Source of the DNA: QQUJ01 sp050287605
Lineage (GTDB): Bacteria > Pseudomonadota > Gammaproteobacteria > QQUJ01
DNA: 64,000 bases
Reading direction: 5' to 3'
Assembly: GCA_050287605.1 (NCBI GenBank)
Contig: JBNKCG010000093.1
Coordinates: forward strand, 55,245 to 119,244
Shown here: positions 47,716 to 55,580 of the stretch, one piece after another
Layout: each line of letters opens with the position of its first letter
Position numbering within the stretch: position 1 is the stretch's first letter
Made by a program: the position numbers and the translations under genes
The notes under the pieces: generated by a model
The model's database searches: none
What the model saw: only the letters and a program-made list of their open reading frames with translations
What the model was told of the DNA's origin: nothing

Positions 47716-47889
47716 TCAGATATCACGGCGATCCCAGAGGTCCACACCGTCTTCACGGCGGCGCCCGTTGTTCTTGCGGCGCGGCTCCTTTTCCGGCTCA
47801 AAACGCACCATGCCGCGCCGGTCTTTCACCTTGCGCCGTTGTTCTTTGCGGCGTTCTACACCTTGATAAGGTCCGTCGTTCTCAGCCAT
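47716..47889 (-). CDS. 57-residue Arg-rich protein, function unknown
   Basis: ATG at 47889 preceded by GGGGAA, TGA at 47718. The chain has five dibasic blocks at regular spacing: VERRKEQRRK, VKDRRG, EPRRKN, GRRRED, WDRRDI, around a short MVRFEPEKE segment. Clean start, stop and repeating periodicity argue for a real gene. I recognise the style from other gammaproteobacterial small proteins but know no function. It lies between the gamma-carbonic-anhydrase gene (79 bases) and the REC-CheC gene (135 bases), all on the minus strand. Confidence 0.65.
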   Translation of the reverse strand: MAENDGPYQGVERRKEQRRKVKDRRGMVRFEPEKEPRRKNNGRRREDGVDLWDRRDI

Positions 47890-47968
47890 CGCGATTCCCC
47901 ATCAGGATGACGCTACCGCTAGTCTAGCACCCAAACCACGAATTTCGGGAGCACACCGGCCTGGTGGA

Positions 47969-48592
47969 TCAGCGACCTTTCGTCTCTTGCAGCGGCACCG
48001 CCCCTCCCGGCCTGAGCGCAGGACGATCGGGTGGGATCTCCTTCAGGGGCGAAGTGCGGACCAAGCTCTCGCGACAGCGCAGCGCCAGGTGCCGATACTC
48101 CGCGGTGGCATTGCGTTTCCACTCCAATTCGCCCTCGGACAGCTCGCGCACCACCTTGCCGGGTACCCCCGACACCAGATGTGCGGCAGGAATCCGGGTG
48201 CCAGCCGTCACCAGTGCCATGGCAGCGACAATGGCCGATTCCCCCACTTCGGCGCCGTCCATGACCACCGCATTCATACCCACCAATGCGTTATGTCGCA
48301 CGACACATCCGTGGAGTATCGCGCCGTGCGCGATGTGCCCGTGCTCTTCCACCCGCGTCTCGCCGCCGGGAAATCCGTGGACGATACAGTTGTCCTGAAC
48401 GTTGCTTCCCACACCAATTCGTATGCTGCCCAGATCCCCCCGCAGCGAGGCGCCGGGACCGATGTAGCAGCCGCTGTCGATGATCACGTCCCCGATCAGT
48501 ACCGCCGCCGGGTGCACGTACGCCTCGGGGTGTACCACCGGAATGACGCCGTCAATGGCGTAGACCTGCAATTCGTTCGCGCGTGGGTTCAT
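47969..48592 (-). CDS. Gamma-carbonic-anhydrase-like / PaaY-type hexapeptide protein
   Basis: 207 residues. A left-handed beta helix of hexapeptide repeats (VHPAAVLIGDVIIDSGCYIGPGASLRGDLGSIRIGVGSNVQDNCIVHGFPGGETRVEEHGHIAHGAILHGCVVRHNALVGMNAVVMDGAEVGESAIVAAMALV). The three metal-type His (VHGF, EHGHIAHGA) are present. The sequence is nearest PaaY/CaiE, for which CoA-thioesterase or carbonic-anhydrase activity has been reported. The start is three bases after the phaC stop, so it is translated from the phaEC transcript. An acyl-CoA related role next to PHA synthase is inference. Confidence 0.85.
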   Translation of the reverse strand: MNPRANELQVYAIDGVIPVVHPEAYVHPAAVLIGDVIIDSGCYIGPGASLRGDLGSIRIGVGSNVQDNCIVHGFPGGETRVEEHGHIAHGAILHGCVVRHNALVGMNAVVMDGAEVGESAIVAAMALVTAGTRIPAAHLVSGVPGKVVRELSEGELEWKRNATAEYRHLALRCRESLVRTSPLKEIPPDRPALRPGGAVPLQETKGR

Positions 48593-48595
48593 GGA

Positions 48596-49669
48596 TTACG
48601 ATTCCCGTTGATGCAGCCAATCGGCGATGGCAGCCGGCACCTCACGCTGCGCCCGGCCGCCCACATAGATCCCGATATGCCCGCCATGAAATGCCTGGAC
48701 GGAATAGTCGTCGCTGCCCACGTGCTCTTTCAGAGCCAACGATGAAGCCGGAGGGACCAGATGGTCCTGCGTCGCGTAGATATTGAGGATCGGCATCGTC
48801 AAGCAGCGCAGATCGACACGCACCTCACCAATCTGCGCCGTACCTTTGACCAGCCGGTTTTCCTGGAAAAACTGCGTGACGAAATCGCGAAACAGCTCTC
48901 CCGGTTGGTCGGGGCTGTCGAAGATCCACTTCTCCATACGCAAAAAATTGAGTGCCTTGTCGGGGCTGTCCAGAATGTCCACCAGATCGACGTACTTCTG
49001 CCCGGTGAGACGAAACGGTTTGAGGGCGAGGAATGCCCAGTTGAGAAGCTCGCCGGGCACGTTGCCGTAAGCCTGCACCAGCCGCCCCACATCGATCGAC
49101 CGCGCAAAATGCGCCAGCAGATTATCACCGGCATGAAAGTCCACCGGTGTGACCATGGTGACGAGATTGCGTACCTGCTGTGGATGCATGGCGCCGTAGC
49201 AGAGACTGAACGTACCGCCTTGGCAGATACCGAGCAGGTCGATGGCCTCCATCCCGTGGCGTTGGCAAACCTGCTGTACGCAGCGCTGTAGATAGCCGTT
49301 GAGGTAATCGTCTAACGTCACGAAACGATCGCTCCGATCGGGATATCCCCAATCGATCAGATAGACGTCAATACCGGCTTCCAGCAAGCGCCTGACCAAC
49401 GACCGGTCACGCTGCAAGTCCACCATGTAGGGTCGGTTGACCAGCGCATAAACGATCAACAGCGGCACCGGGCGCGGGTTATCGACCAGCGGACGATAGC
49501 GATAGAGGCGCAGCTTGTTTTCGCGATAGACCTCGTCACGCGGCGTCACTCCGACGTCGATCGTACCAATTTCGCTGAGAGTGGCCATGCCGCGCATCAA
49601 GCGCTCCTGAAAGTCGCCCAGCTCCTCCAGCAGCGATTCATGATCGAAAGCGAAAGGCGAGTCGCTCAC
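48596..49669 (-). CDS. phaC: Class III PHA synthase, catalytic subunit PhaC
   Basis: 357 residues from a GTG that overlaps the phaE stop (GTGA). Alpha/beta hydrolase with the lipase-like box GICQGG, nucleophile Cys149, Asp302 in YATQDHLVPP and His331 in FHGGHIG, the same numbers as recalled for Allochromatium vinosum PhaC. It polymerises (R)-3-hydroxyacyl-CoA to PHA. Its short length (class I/II are about 560-600) and the phaE partner define class III. phaR, phaP, phaA and phaB lie 7 kb away on the other strand, separated by the Rpf module. Confidence 0.97.
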   Translation of the reverse strand: MSDSPFAFDHESLLEELGDFQERLMRGMATLSEIGTIDVGVTPRDEVYRENKLRLYRYRPLVDNPRPVPLLIVYALVNRPYMVDLQRDRSLVRRLLEAGIDVYLIDWGYPDRSDRFVTLDDYLNGYLQRCVQQVCQRHGMEAIDLLGICQGGTFSLCYGAMHPQQVRNLVTMVTPVDFHAGDNLLAHFARSIDVGRLVQAYGNVPGELLNWAFLALKPFRLTGQKYVDLVDILDSPDKALNFLRMEKWIFDSPDQPGELFRDFVTQFFQENRLVKGTAQIGEVRVDLRCLTMPILNIYATQDHLVPPASSLALKEHVGSDDYSVQAFHGGHIGIYVGGRAQREVPAAIADWLHQRES

Positions 49670-50688
49670 GTGTCACCCCGCTTGCCGCGCCGCGATCGGG
49701 GCGTTTCGGCGCTCAGCTGTTGGCGCAGCGACTGCACTTCATCGCGCAACTCCTGGATGGCCTGATGCGCGCTATCGAGTTCGCTGCGCGTCGGCAGGTT
49801 TTGGGCACGCCCCGCCGTTTCTAGCCAATCGTGAAGTGCCAGCCGGCAGTCGACCGCCGTATTGATCACTGCCGCCTGCCGCTCGGCAAACTGCGGCGTG
49901 GCGACCGCCTCGGCATACGCCTGTTCGGCCGCGTCGACCCACAAATCGTAGACCGCTCGCAGCTTGCCGATACGCGGCCCGGTCTCGCCCGCCGCGACCA
50001 GACGCTCGTAGAGGTGATCCAGTGCCAGAACCCCTACCTCCATCAGCGCCGACGCATAGTCCTGCCACGCCGTCTGATAGCGCTGCGCTTTGTCGACAAG
50101 CTGCCGAACGTGTGATGCTCCCTCGGCCCCCAGCGCCGACCAGGGCCCTACGCCGTCGACAGTTCCGTTCCCCACACCGGCGAACAGCGCCGCGAGGTTG
50201 GCAAGAGGGTCTGCTCCACCACCGGTTGCCGGTGACAACGCCGCGTTGAGTCGCTCCCACATCGGCGCCGCCATCCCCCACGCGGCTGGCATCCCGCTCG
50301 GTTGCCCCATCCCGCGACGCAGCTCGGCCTGCGCGCGGTCGATGGCGTCGCGCAGGGCGCGTTTCCAATCCCGCGCTTGCTCCGCATTGCTCTGCATCCG
50401 TTCCACGACGCGCAGCAACTCGTGGCTGAGAAAGAGAAAGCCCCTGCCCTGTTGCAGGAGATTGTCGTAGACGGCATGGGGAGTACCAGAGAGTCGCTCG
50501 TCGTTGAGCTGCGCGAAGCGCTGCAGTTCTTGCGACCAAAGCGCCCACACTGTGTCGGGTTGCGGTTCGGGCGGCGATGCGGATTGGCCGGCCATCCGGC
50601 GCCAGGTGTCCCAGGCCCGCTGTTGAGCCTGATCCCAGAACTGGGCCCAATCCCCGGGGCTGGATCCGGTTGCGTGCTTGCGGGTCAT
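49666..50688 (-). CDS. phaE: Class III PHA synthase subunit PhaE
   Basis: 340 residues from the ATG at 50688. An in-frame GTG at 50700 is also possible. N-terminal DWAQFWDQAQQRAWDTWRRMAG is typical of PhaE, followed by a long helical body (LDHLYERLVAAGETGPRIGKLRAVYDLWVDAAEQAYAEAVATPQFAERQAAVINTAVDCRLALHDWLE) and a C-terminal coiled coil AIQELRDEVQSLRQQLSAETPRSRRGKR. PhaE has no catalytic residues but is required for PhaC activity. It overlaps phaC by four bases. dcd lies 79 bases upstream on the same strand. Confidence 0.95.
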   Translation of the reverse strand: MTRKHATGSSPGDWAQFWDQAQQRAWDTWRRMAGQSASPPEPQPDTVWALWSQELQRFAQLNDERLSGTPHAVYDNLLQQGRGFLFLSHELLRVVERMQSNAEQARDWKRALRDAIDRAQAELRRGMGQPSGMPAAWGMAAPMWERLNAALSPATGGGADPLANLAALFAGVGNGTVDGVGPWSALGAEGASHVRQLVDKAQRYQTAWQDYASALMEVGVLALDHLYERLVAAGETGPRIGKLRAVYDLWVDAAEQAYAEAVATPQFAERQAAVINTAVDCRLALHDWLETAGRAQNLPTRSELDSAHQAIQELRDEVQSLRQQLSAETPRSRRGKRGDT

Positions 50689-50767
50689 AGCCGGCCTCAC
50701 TGCGGAGTTCGGGCGATTCTAGCACCCCCTCTCGGCGATCCGGCGCCAAGCACGGACGGCCGCGAGT

Positions 50768-51334
50768 CTACGCCTTGGGTAGCGTCACTCCGGTCTGCCC
50801 CTGGTATTTGCCGCCGCGGTCGCGGTACGAGGTGTCGCACACCTCATCCGACTCGAAGAACAGCACCTGCGCCACCCCTTCGTTGGCGTAGATCTTCGCC
50901 GGCAGCGGCGTGGTGTTGGAGAACTCCAAGGTGACGTGACCTTCCCACTCGGGCTCCAGGGGAGTGACGTTGACAATGATTCCGCAGCGCGCATAGGTCG
51001 ACTTACCCAGACACACGGTCAGCACGTTGCGCGGGATTCGAAAGTACTCAACGGTGCGCGCCAGCGCGAAGGAGTTGGGGGGAATGATGCAGACGTCGGA
51101 TTCCAGATCGACGAAGCTGTTGGCATCAAAGTTCTTCGGATCGACGATGGCCGAGTTGATGTTGGTGAAGATCTTGAATTCCCGCGAACAGCGGATGTCG
51201 TAGCCGTAGCTGGAAGTGCCGTACGAGATGATGCGGCCCGACCCGTTTTCGCGAACCTGGCCGGGTTCGAACGGCTCGATCATCCCGTGTTCATCGGCCA
51301 TACGCCGAATCCAGCGATCCGATTTGATGCTCAT
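50768..51334 (-). CDS. dcd: dCTP deaminase
   Basis: 188 residues from the ATG at 51334 (MSIKSDRWIRRMADEHGMIEPFEPGQ). dUTPase-like fold with the substrate segment ISYGTSSYGYDIRCS, the catalytic Glu region VNVTPLEPEWEGHVTLEFSNTTPLPAKIYANEGVAQVLFFESDE, and the C-terminal YRDRGGKYQGQTGVTLPKA that closes the site. It converts dCTP to dUTP, the precursor of dTMP. It is encoded 19 bases after apbC on the same strand, a conserved gammaproteobacterial pair. Confidence 0.96.
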   Translation of the reverse strand: MSIKSDRWIRRMADEHGMIEPFEPGQVRENGSGRIISYGTSSYGYDIRCSREFKIFTNINSAIVDPKNFDANSFVDLESDVCIIPPNSFALARTVEYFRIPRNVLTVCLGKSTYARCGIIVNVTPLEPEWEGHVTLEFSNTTPLPAKIYANEGVAQVLFFESDEVCDTSYRDRGGKYQGQTGVTLPKA

Positions 51335-51353
51335 CGCGGATATCCGTGTACGG

Positions 51354-52448
51354 TCAGTCGTTGGATATGACAATGCTGGGGAACTTGTGCGTGTAGTCGC
51401 GCGCTTTCAGCGACAGCTTGGCAGCAGCCTTGCGCGCGATATCGCGATAGTAGCCGGCGATAACGCTGTCGGGTTCCGCAACGACGGAGGGTTTGCCGCT
51501 GTCGGCCAGCTCGCGAATGGAGATGTCCAGGGGCAACGCACCGAGGAAATCGACACCGTACTGCTCGGCCATGCGCCGCCCGCCGCCCTCGCCGAAGATA
51601 TGCTCTTCGTGTCCGCACTTGCTGCAGATGTGAATACTCATGTTCTCGACGACACCCAGCACCGGCACTTCCACCTTCTCGAACATCTTCAGTCCCTTGC
51701 GCGCATCCAGCAGCGCAATATCCTGCGGCGTGGTGACGATGACGGCGCCGCTCACCGGCACCTTCTGCGCCAGGGTGAGCTGGGTGTCACCGGTGCCCGG
51801 CGGTAGATCGATGATCAGGTAATCAAGCTCCTGCCAGTTGGTGTCGTTGAGCAGTTGCTCCAGCGCCTGGGTCACCATGGGCCCGCGCCAGATCATCGGC
51901 GTCTCTTCCTCGATCAGGAAACCGATGGACATGGCCTGCACGCCGTAGCTCACCATCGGCTCCAGGCTGTTGCCGTCCTTGCTGGTGGGCTGACCCTTGA
52001 TGCCCAGCATGCGCGGCTGGCTGGGTCCGTAGATGTCGGCATCGAGGATGCCCACCCGGGCCCCTTCCGCCTTGAGTGCCAGAGCCAAATTGACCGCCAC
52101 GGTGGATTTGCCGACGCCGCCCTTCCCGGAGGCGACCGCAATGATGTTCTTCACACCGGCGACAGGGGATACGCCCTTTTGCACCGCATGGGCGATCACC
52201 TTGTGGGAGATCTTGACGGAAACGCTGGAGACACCGGGGGTGCCCACTTTTACGTACTGGGCGACGGTCTTGGCCATCTCATCCTTGAACCCGTCCGCGG
52301 GATACCCCAGTTCCAATACGACGCTCACCTTGTCCCGCTCGACCTGAACCTCCTTCACCGCTTTGGCAGCGAACAGGTCGGTTTCAGTATTGGGATCGAT
52401 ATAGCTCTTCAGCGCCGCTTCGACTTGGTCTCGGGTGATTTCCGCCAT
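51354..52448 (-). CDS. apbC: Iron-sulfur carrier P-loop ATPase ApbC/Mrp
   Basis: 364 residues from the ATG at 52448, preceded by AGGAG. The N-terminal MIP18/DUF59 domain (EITRDQVEAALKSYIDPNTETDL) is fused to a deviant Walker A ATPase (NIIAVASGKGGVGKSTVAVNLALAL). The cluster-binding CxxC is in HICSKCGHEEHIFGEGGG. It delivers 4Fe-4S clusters to apo-proteins, of which this window encodes several (NifJ, RsxB, RsxC, Nth, UDG). A terminator hairpin ends only 19 bases before its start codon. metG lies divergently beyond the hemerythrin-like gene. Confidence 0.96.
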   Translation of the reverse strand: MAEITRDQVEAALKSYIDPNTETDLFAAKAVKEVQVERDKVSVVLELGYPADGFKDEMAKTVAQYVKVGTPGVSSVSVKISHKVIAHAVQKGVSPVAGVKNIIAVASGKGGVGKSTVAVNLALALKAEGARVGILDADIYGPSQPRMLGIKGQPTSKDGNSLEPMVSYGVQAMSIGFLIEEETPMIWRGPMVTQALEQLLNDTNWQELDYLIIDLPPGTGDTQLTLAQKVPVSGAVIVTTPQDIALLDARKGLKMFEKVEVPVLGVVENMSIHICSKCGHEEHIFGEGGGRRMAEQYGVDFLGALPLDISIRELADSGKPSVVAEPDSVIAGYYRDIARKAAAKLSLKARDYTHKFPSIVISND

Positions 52449-52466
52449 CTTCAATCTCCTGGCATG

Positions 52467-52489
52467 AAAAAGCCCGGCAGTGCCCGGGC
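52467..52489 (-). terminator. Terminator between the hemerythrin-like gene and apbC
   Basis: 6-bp stem GCCCGG / CCGGGC with a 6-base loop followed on the minus strand by TTTTT. It lies immediately before the apbC Shine-Dalgarno. Confidence 0.65.
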
Positions 52490-52508
52490 GAGATCAGGGG
52501 CGAAGATT

Positions 52509-52997
52509 CTACACCACAAACCCTCCAGACGTCTGCGGATCGAGGGGGATACCCGCGGCAACGCCCGCGAGGTAAACGGCGTCCCCGTGTTTCATGTCCC
52601 AGCGCGTGCCACCGGATGCCTGACTCACCGCCTGTTGCAGCGCCGTTTCGCAGGCCTCACGGTGCAGGGTCCACCAGCCCCGGAGAAAGCGCCTCAGCGC
52701 GTCGTGATCCACACAACGCGAGGTGCAGATCTCGCGCTGCCAAGCGCCAAGGCGCTCCATAAAGGCATCGGATTCGCAAAGCGGTTCGAGATCGACGCCG
52801 GCTCGCGCCAAGGCGCGGCGTTGACGCGCAAAATGCAGCCGGCACAACACCCGCAGGTCTTCCAGCAGGCGGTGAACGACGAAAGACATCGCCTCGCGCT
52901 GCAGCGTGTCATCGATCTCGCTCAGCAACGCGCCGATGCGTTCGTGGTCGCGGTACAGCCAGGGTAGTTCCCGCAAGAGATCGTCACCCGTTACCAT
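52509..52997 (-). CDS. Hemerythrin-like helical protein, degenerate ligands
   Basis: 162 residues, ATG preceded by AAAAGGAG. Four-helix layout resembling hemerythrin: WLYRDHERIGALLSEIDDTL, then FVVHRLLEDLRVLCRLHFARQRRALARAGVD (where HF-x2-EE-x2-M is usual), then VDHDALRRFLRGWWTLHREACETAL (where WL-x2-HI is usual). Several His positions survive, but the Glu after HF is replaced by Arg-Gln, so a normal di-iron site is doubtful. Oxygen, iron or nitric-oxide sensing are the family roles. An FNR-like sequence lies about 106 bases upstream. A different four-helix protein cannot be excluded. Confidence 0.5.
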   Translation of the reverse strand: MVTGDDLLRELPWLYRDHERIGALLSEIDDTLQREAMSFVVHRLLEDLRVLCRLHFARQRRALARAGVDLEPLCESDAFMERLGAWQREICTSRCVDHDALRRFLRGWWTLHREACETALQQAVSQASGGTRWDMKHGDAVYLAGVAAGIPLDPQTSGGFVV

Positions 52998-53102
52998 TAG
53001 GACACTCCTTTTCCTTCCGTGGGCTCATACGAACGGCACCCCATTTTCCGCGCCGCCGACGGAAGCTAACATATCAAAATATCAGGTCAATTAACAGGAT
53101 TT

Positions 53103-53116
53103 TTGATATATATCCC
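53103..53116. promoter_or_regulatory. FNR/DNR-like half-conserved site
   Basis: TTGAT-ATAT-ATCCC: eight of the ten bases of the FNR consensus TTGAT-N4-ATCAA match. It lies in an AT-rich stretch between the divergent hemerythrin-like gene and metG. Confidence 0.3.
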
Positions 53117-53181
53117 GAGCTCATCGCTACCAGGCTTGGACCGGAAACCGGCGATTGCGCGGCGCGGGGCCCGTGTGGCCC

Positions 53182-53209
53182 CTGACAGTCATTGTTGGTA
53201 CTGTATGCA
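53182..53209 (+). promoter_or_regulatory. Possible metG promoter
   Basis: CTGACA (53182-53187), 16-base spacer, TATGCA (53204-53209), 46 bases before the metG ATG. The -35 is good and the -10 weak. Confidence 0.3.
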
Positions 53210-53254
53210 CCCGCTCCAACCCCGGCCAACTGCAGGTAATACCCAGAGGAAATC

Positions 53255-55276
53255 ATGCCCCGCCGCATCCTGGTCACCAGCGCCCTCCCTTACGCCAACG
53301 GCCCCATCCACATCGGCCATATGGTGGAGTACATCCAGACGGACATCTGGGTGCGGTTTCAGAAGATGCGCGGTCACGAATGCATCTACGTCTGCGCGGA
53401 CGACGCCCACGGCACGCCCATCATGCTGCGCGCCGACCAGGAGGGGATCACGCCCGAAACCCTGATCGAGCGCATCGGCGAGGAGCATCGGCGCGACTTC
53501 GCCGACTTCGCCATCGCCTTCGACAACTACCACTCCACCCATTCGGAGGAGAACCGGGTCTGCGCCGAGACCATCTACACCCGCAACCGCGACGCCGGAC
53601 ACATCACCACCCGCACCATCACCCAGTTCTACGATCCGGACCGCGCCATGTTCCTGCCCGATCGTTACATCAAAGGCGAGTGCCCGCGCTGCGGAGCGGC
53701 GGATCAATACGGTGACTCCTGCGAGGTGTGCGGTGCCACCTACTCCCCGGGCGAGCTCAAGAATCCGCGCTCGGTGATCTCCGGCGCGACGCCGGTGGAG
53801 CGCGACTCCCTGCACTACTTCTTCAAACTGGGCGATTTCGAACCCATGCTCAAGGCATGGACCGGCGCCGGCCACGTCCAGGAGCAGGTGGCCAACAAGC
53901 TGGGCGAATGGTTCGAGGCCGGCTTGCAGGAGTGGGACATCTCGCGTGACGCCCCCTACTTCGGCTTCCGCATCCCCGACACCGAGGACAAGTACTTCTA
54001 CGTCTGGCTCGATGCCCCCATTGGCTACATGGCCAGCTTCAGGAACTGGTGCGAGCGCCACGGCAGCGATTTCGACGCCTGGTGGCAGCCGGGCAGCGAT
54101 ACCGAGCTCTACCACTTCATCGGCAAGGACATCATCTACTTCCACGCCCTGTTCTGGCCGGCCATGCTCCACGGCGCCGGATTCCGCACCCCATCGGCGG
54201 TGTTCGCCCACGGTTTTCTCACCGTAGACGGCGAGAAGATGTCCAAATCGCGCGGCACCTTCATCAAGGCGCGCACCTATCTGGATCACCTCGATCCCGA
54301 GTACCTGCGCTACTACTTCGCCGCCAAGCTCAACAACCGCATCGATGACCTGGACCTCAACCTCCAGGACTTCGCCCAGCGCGTCAACGCCGACCTGGTG
54401 GGCAAGGCGGTCAACATCGCCAGCCGCACCGCCGGCTTCATCACCAAGCGCTTCGGCGGCCGGCTGTCGCCGCGCTGCGCGGAGCCCGACCTCTATCAGG
54501 AGTTCGCCCGGGCGGGCGAGACGATCGCGGCGCATTTCGAGGCCCGCGACTACAGCCGCGCCATCCGCGAGATCATGGCGCTGGCCGACCGCGCCAACCA
54601 GTACGTAGCCGAAAAAGAGCCCTGGGTGCTGGCCAAGCGCGACGACAGCGACACCGAACTGCACGACGTCTGCAGCCTCTCGCTCAACCTGTTCCGGGTG
54701 TTGATGATCTACCTCAAGCCGGTCCTGCCGGTCATGGCGGAGAAGGTGGAGCGCTTCTTCAATCTCCCGCCGCTGCAGTGGGAGGAGCGCCATACTCCGC
54801 TGCTGGACCATGCCATCAACCCTTTCAAGCCGCTGATGCAGCGGGTCGAGCTGGAGAAGGTCGACGCCATGGTGGCCGCCTCCAAGGAGACGCTGAGCCC
54901 CAAGTCCGCCGCTCCCGCCACCCCCGCGCCCGCGGCCGAGCCCATCGCCGAGACCGTCTCGTTCGACGATTTCGCCAAGCTGGACCTGCGCGTGGCGCGC
55001 ATCGTAGCGGCCGAACCGGTGGAGGGCGCCGACAAATTGCTGCGCCTCACCCTGGATCTGGGCGGCGAATCGCGCAACGTCTTCGCCGGCATCAAGTCCG
55101 CCTACGACCCCGCCCAGTTGGAGGGGCGGCTGACGGTGATGATCGCCAATCTGGCACCGCGCAAGATGCGCTTCGGCGTCTCCGAGGGCATGGTGCTGGC
55201 CGCCGGCCCGGGCGGCAGGGAGATCTACCTGCTCAATCCCGACTCGGGCGCGCAGCCGGGCATGCGCATCAAATAG
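53255..55276 (+). CDS. metG: Methionyl-tRNA synthetase
   Basis: 673 residues, ATG preceded by AGAGGAAA. Class I signatures are PYANGPIHIGHMVEYIQTD (HIGH) and GEKMSKSRGTFIKA (KMSKS). The zinc knuckle is CPRCGAADQYGDSCEVCG, of the E. coli type. The anticodon-binding helical domain is followed by a Pro/Ala linker (SPKSAAPATPAPAAEP) and a C-terminal tRNA-binding/dimerisation OB-fold (VSFDDFAKLDLRVARIVAAEPVEGADKLLRLTLDLG). It charges initiator and elongator tRNA(Met). It is divergent from apbC, a conserved arrangement. Confidence 0.97.
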   Translation: MPRRILVTSALPYANGPIHIGHMVEYIQTDIWVRFQKMRGHECIYVCADDAHGTPIMLRADQEGITPETLIERIGEEHRRDFADFAIAFDNYHSTHSEENRVCAETIYTRNRDAGHITTRTITQFYDPDRAMFLPDRYIKGECPRCGAADQYGDSCEVCGATYSPGELKNPRSVISGATPVERDSLHYFFKLGDFEPMLKAWTGAGHVQEQVANKLGEWFEAGLQEWDISRDAPYFGFRIPDTEDKYFYVWLDAPIGYMASFRNWCERHGSDFDAWWQPGSDTELYHFIGKDIIYFHALFWPAMLHGAGFRTPSAVFAHGFLTVDGEKMSKSRGTFIKARTYLDHLDPEYLRYYFAAKLNNRIDDLDLNLQDFAQRVNADLVGKAVNIASRTAGFITKRFGGRLSPRCAEPDLYQEFARAGETIAAHFEARDYSRAIREIMALADRANQYVAEKEPWVLAKRDDSDTELHDVCSLSLNLFRVLMIYLKPVLPVMAEKVERFFNLPPLQWEERHTPLLDHAINPFKPLMQRVELEKVDAMVAASKETLSPKSAAPATPAPAAEPIAETVSFDDFAKLDLRVARIVAAEPVEGADKLLRLTLDLGGESRNVFAGIKSAYDPAQLEGRLTVMIANLAPRKMRFGVSEGMVLAAGPGGREIYLLNPDSGAQPGMRIK

Positions 55277-55394
55277 CTTTGCCGCACCCGCCGACGCGGA
55301 GTCCCTTGCCGGCCGTGTCCGCAGCGGCTTCTTTGGTGGCTTTCTGCGCCCATCGATGACCGTTGCGCGGCTCTGCACGCTTGCGCCCGATAAT

Positions 55395-55496
55395 TGTTTG
55401 ATACCAAACAGCTATTGCCGTCCGCGGTCAGCGCACGGCACGATCTCCATTCCCGGCAGTAATCCCCCTATAAATTATTGTTGCTACCAAACAACA
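55395..55496. repeat. Two copies of an inverted-repeat motif upstream of rsxA
   Basis: Copy 1, TGTTTG-ATAC-CAAACA (55395-55410). Copy 2, ATTGTTGCTACCAAACAACA (55477-55496), is the same element (ATTGTT..G.TACCAAACA) with a one-base deletion. They sit 82 bases apart, ahead of the rsxA promoter. Confidence 0.5.
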
Positions 55497-55527
55497 GGTT
55501 ACATTCTTGTTGCATTGCAAAATCGCG

Positions 55528-55536
55528 TGCTAGTAT
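55528..55536 (+). promoter_or_regulatory. Extended -10 promoter of the rsx operon
   Basis: TGC-TAGTAT, 45 bases before the rsxA ATG, with TTGTTG 18 bases upstream of the hexamer as a weak -35. Confidence 0.5.
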
Positions 55537-55580
55537 CGGGGCCCCTCGCGCACCCCAACTGCGTGAAAAACCGAGAGATA

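Noticed and set aside
53189..55378. 729-codon minus-strand frame opposite metG
   Set aside because: Antisense shadow. metG has HIGH, KMSKS and zinc motifs in the plus strand.
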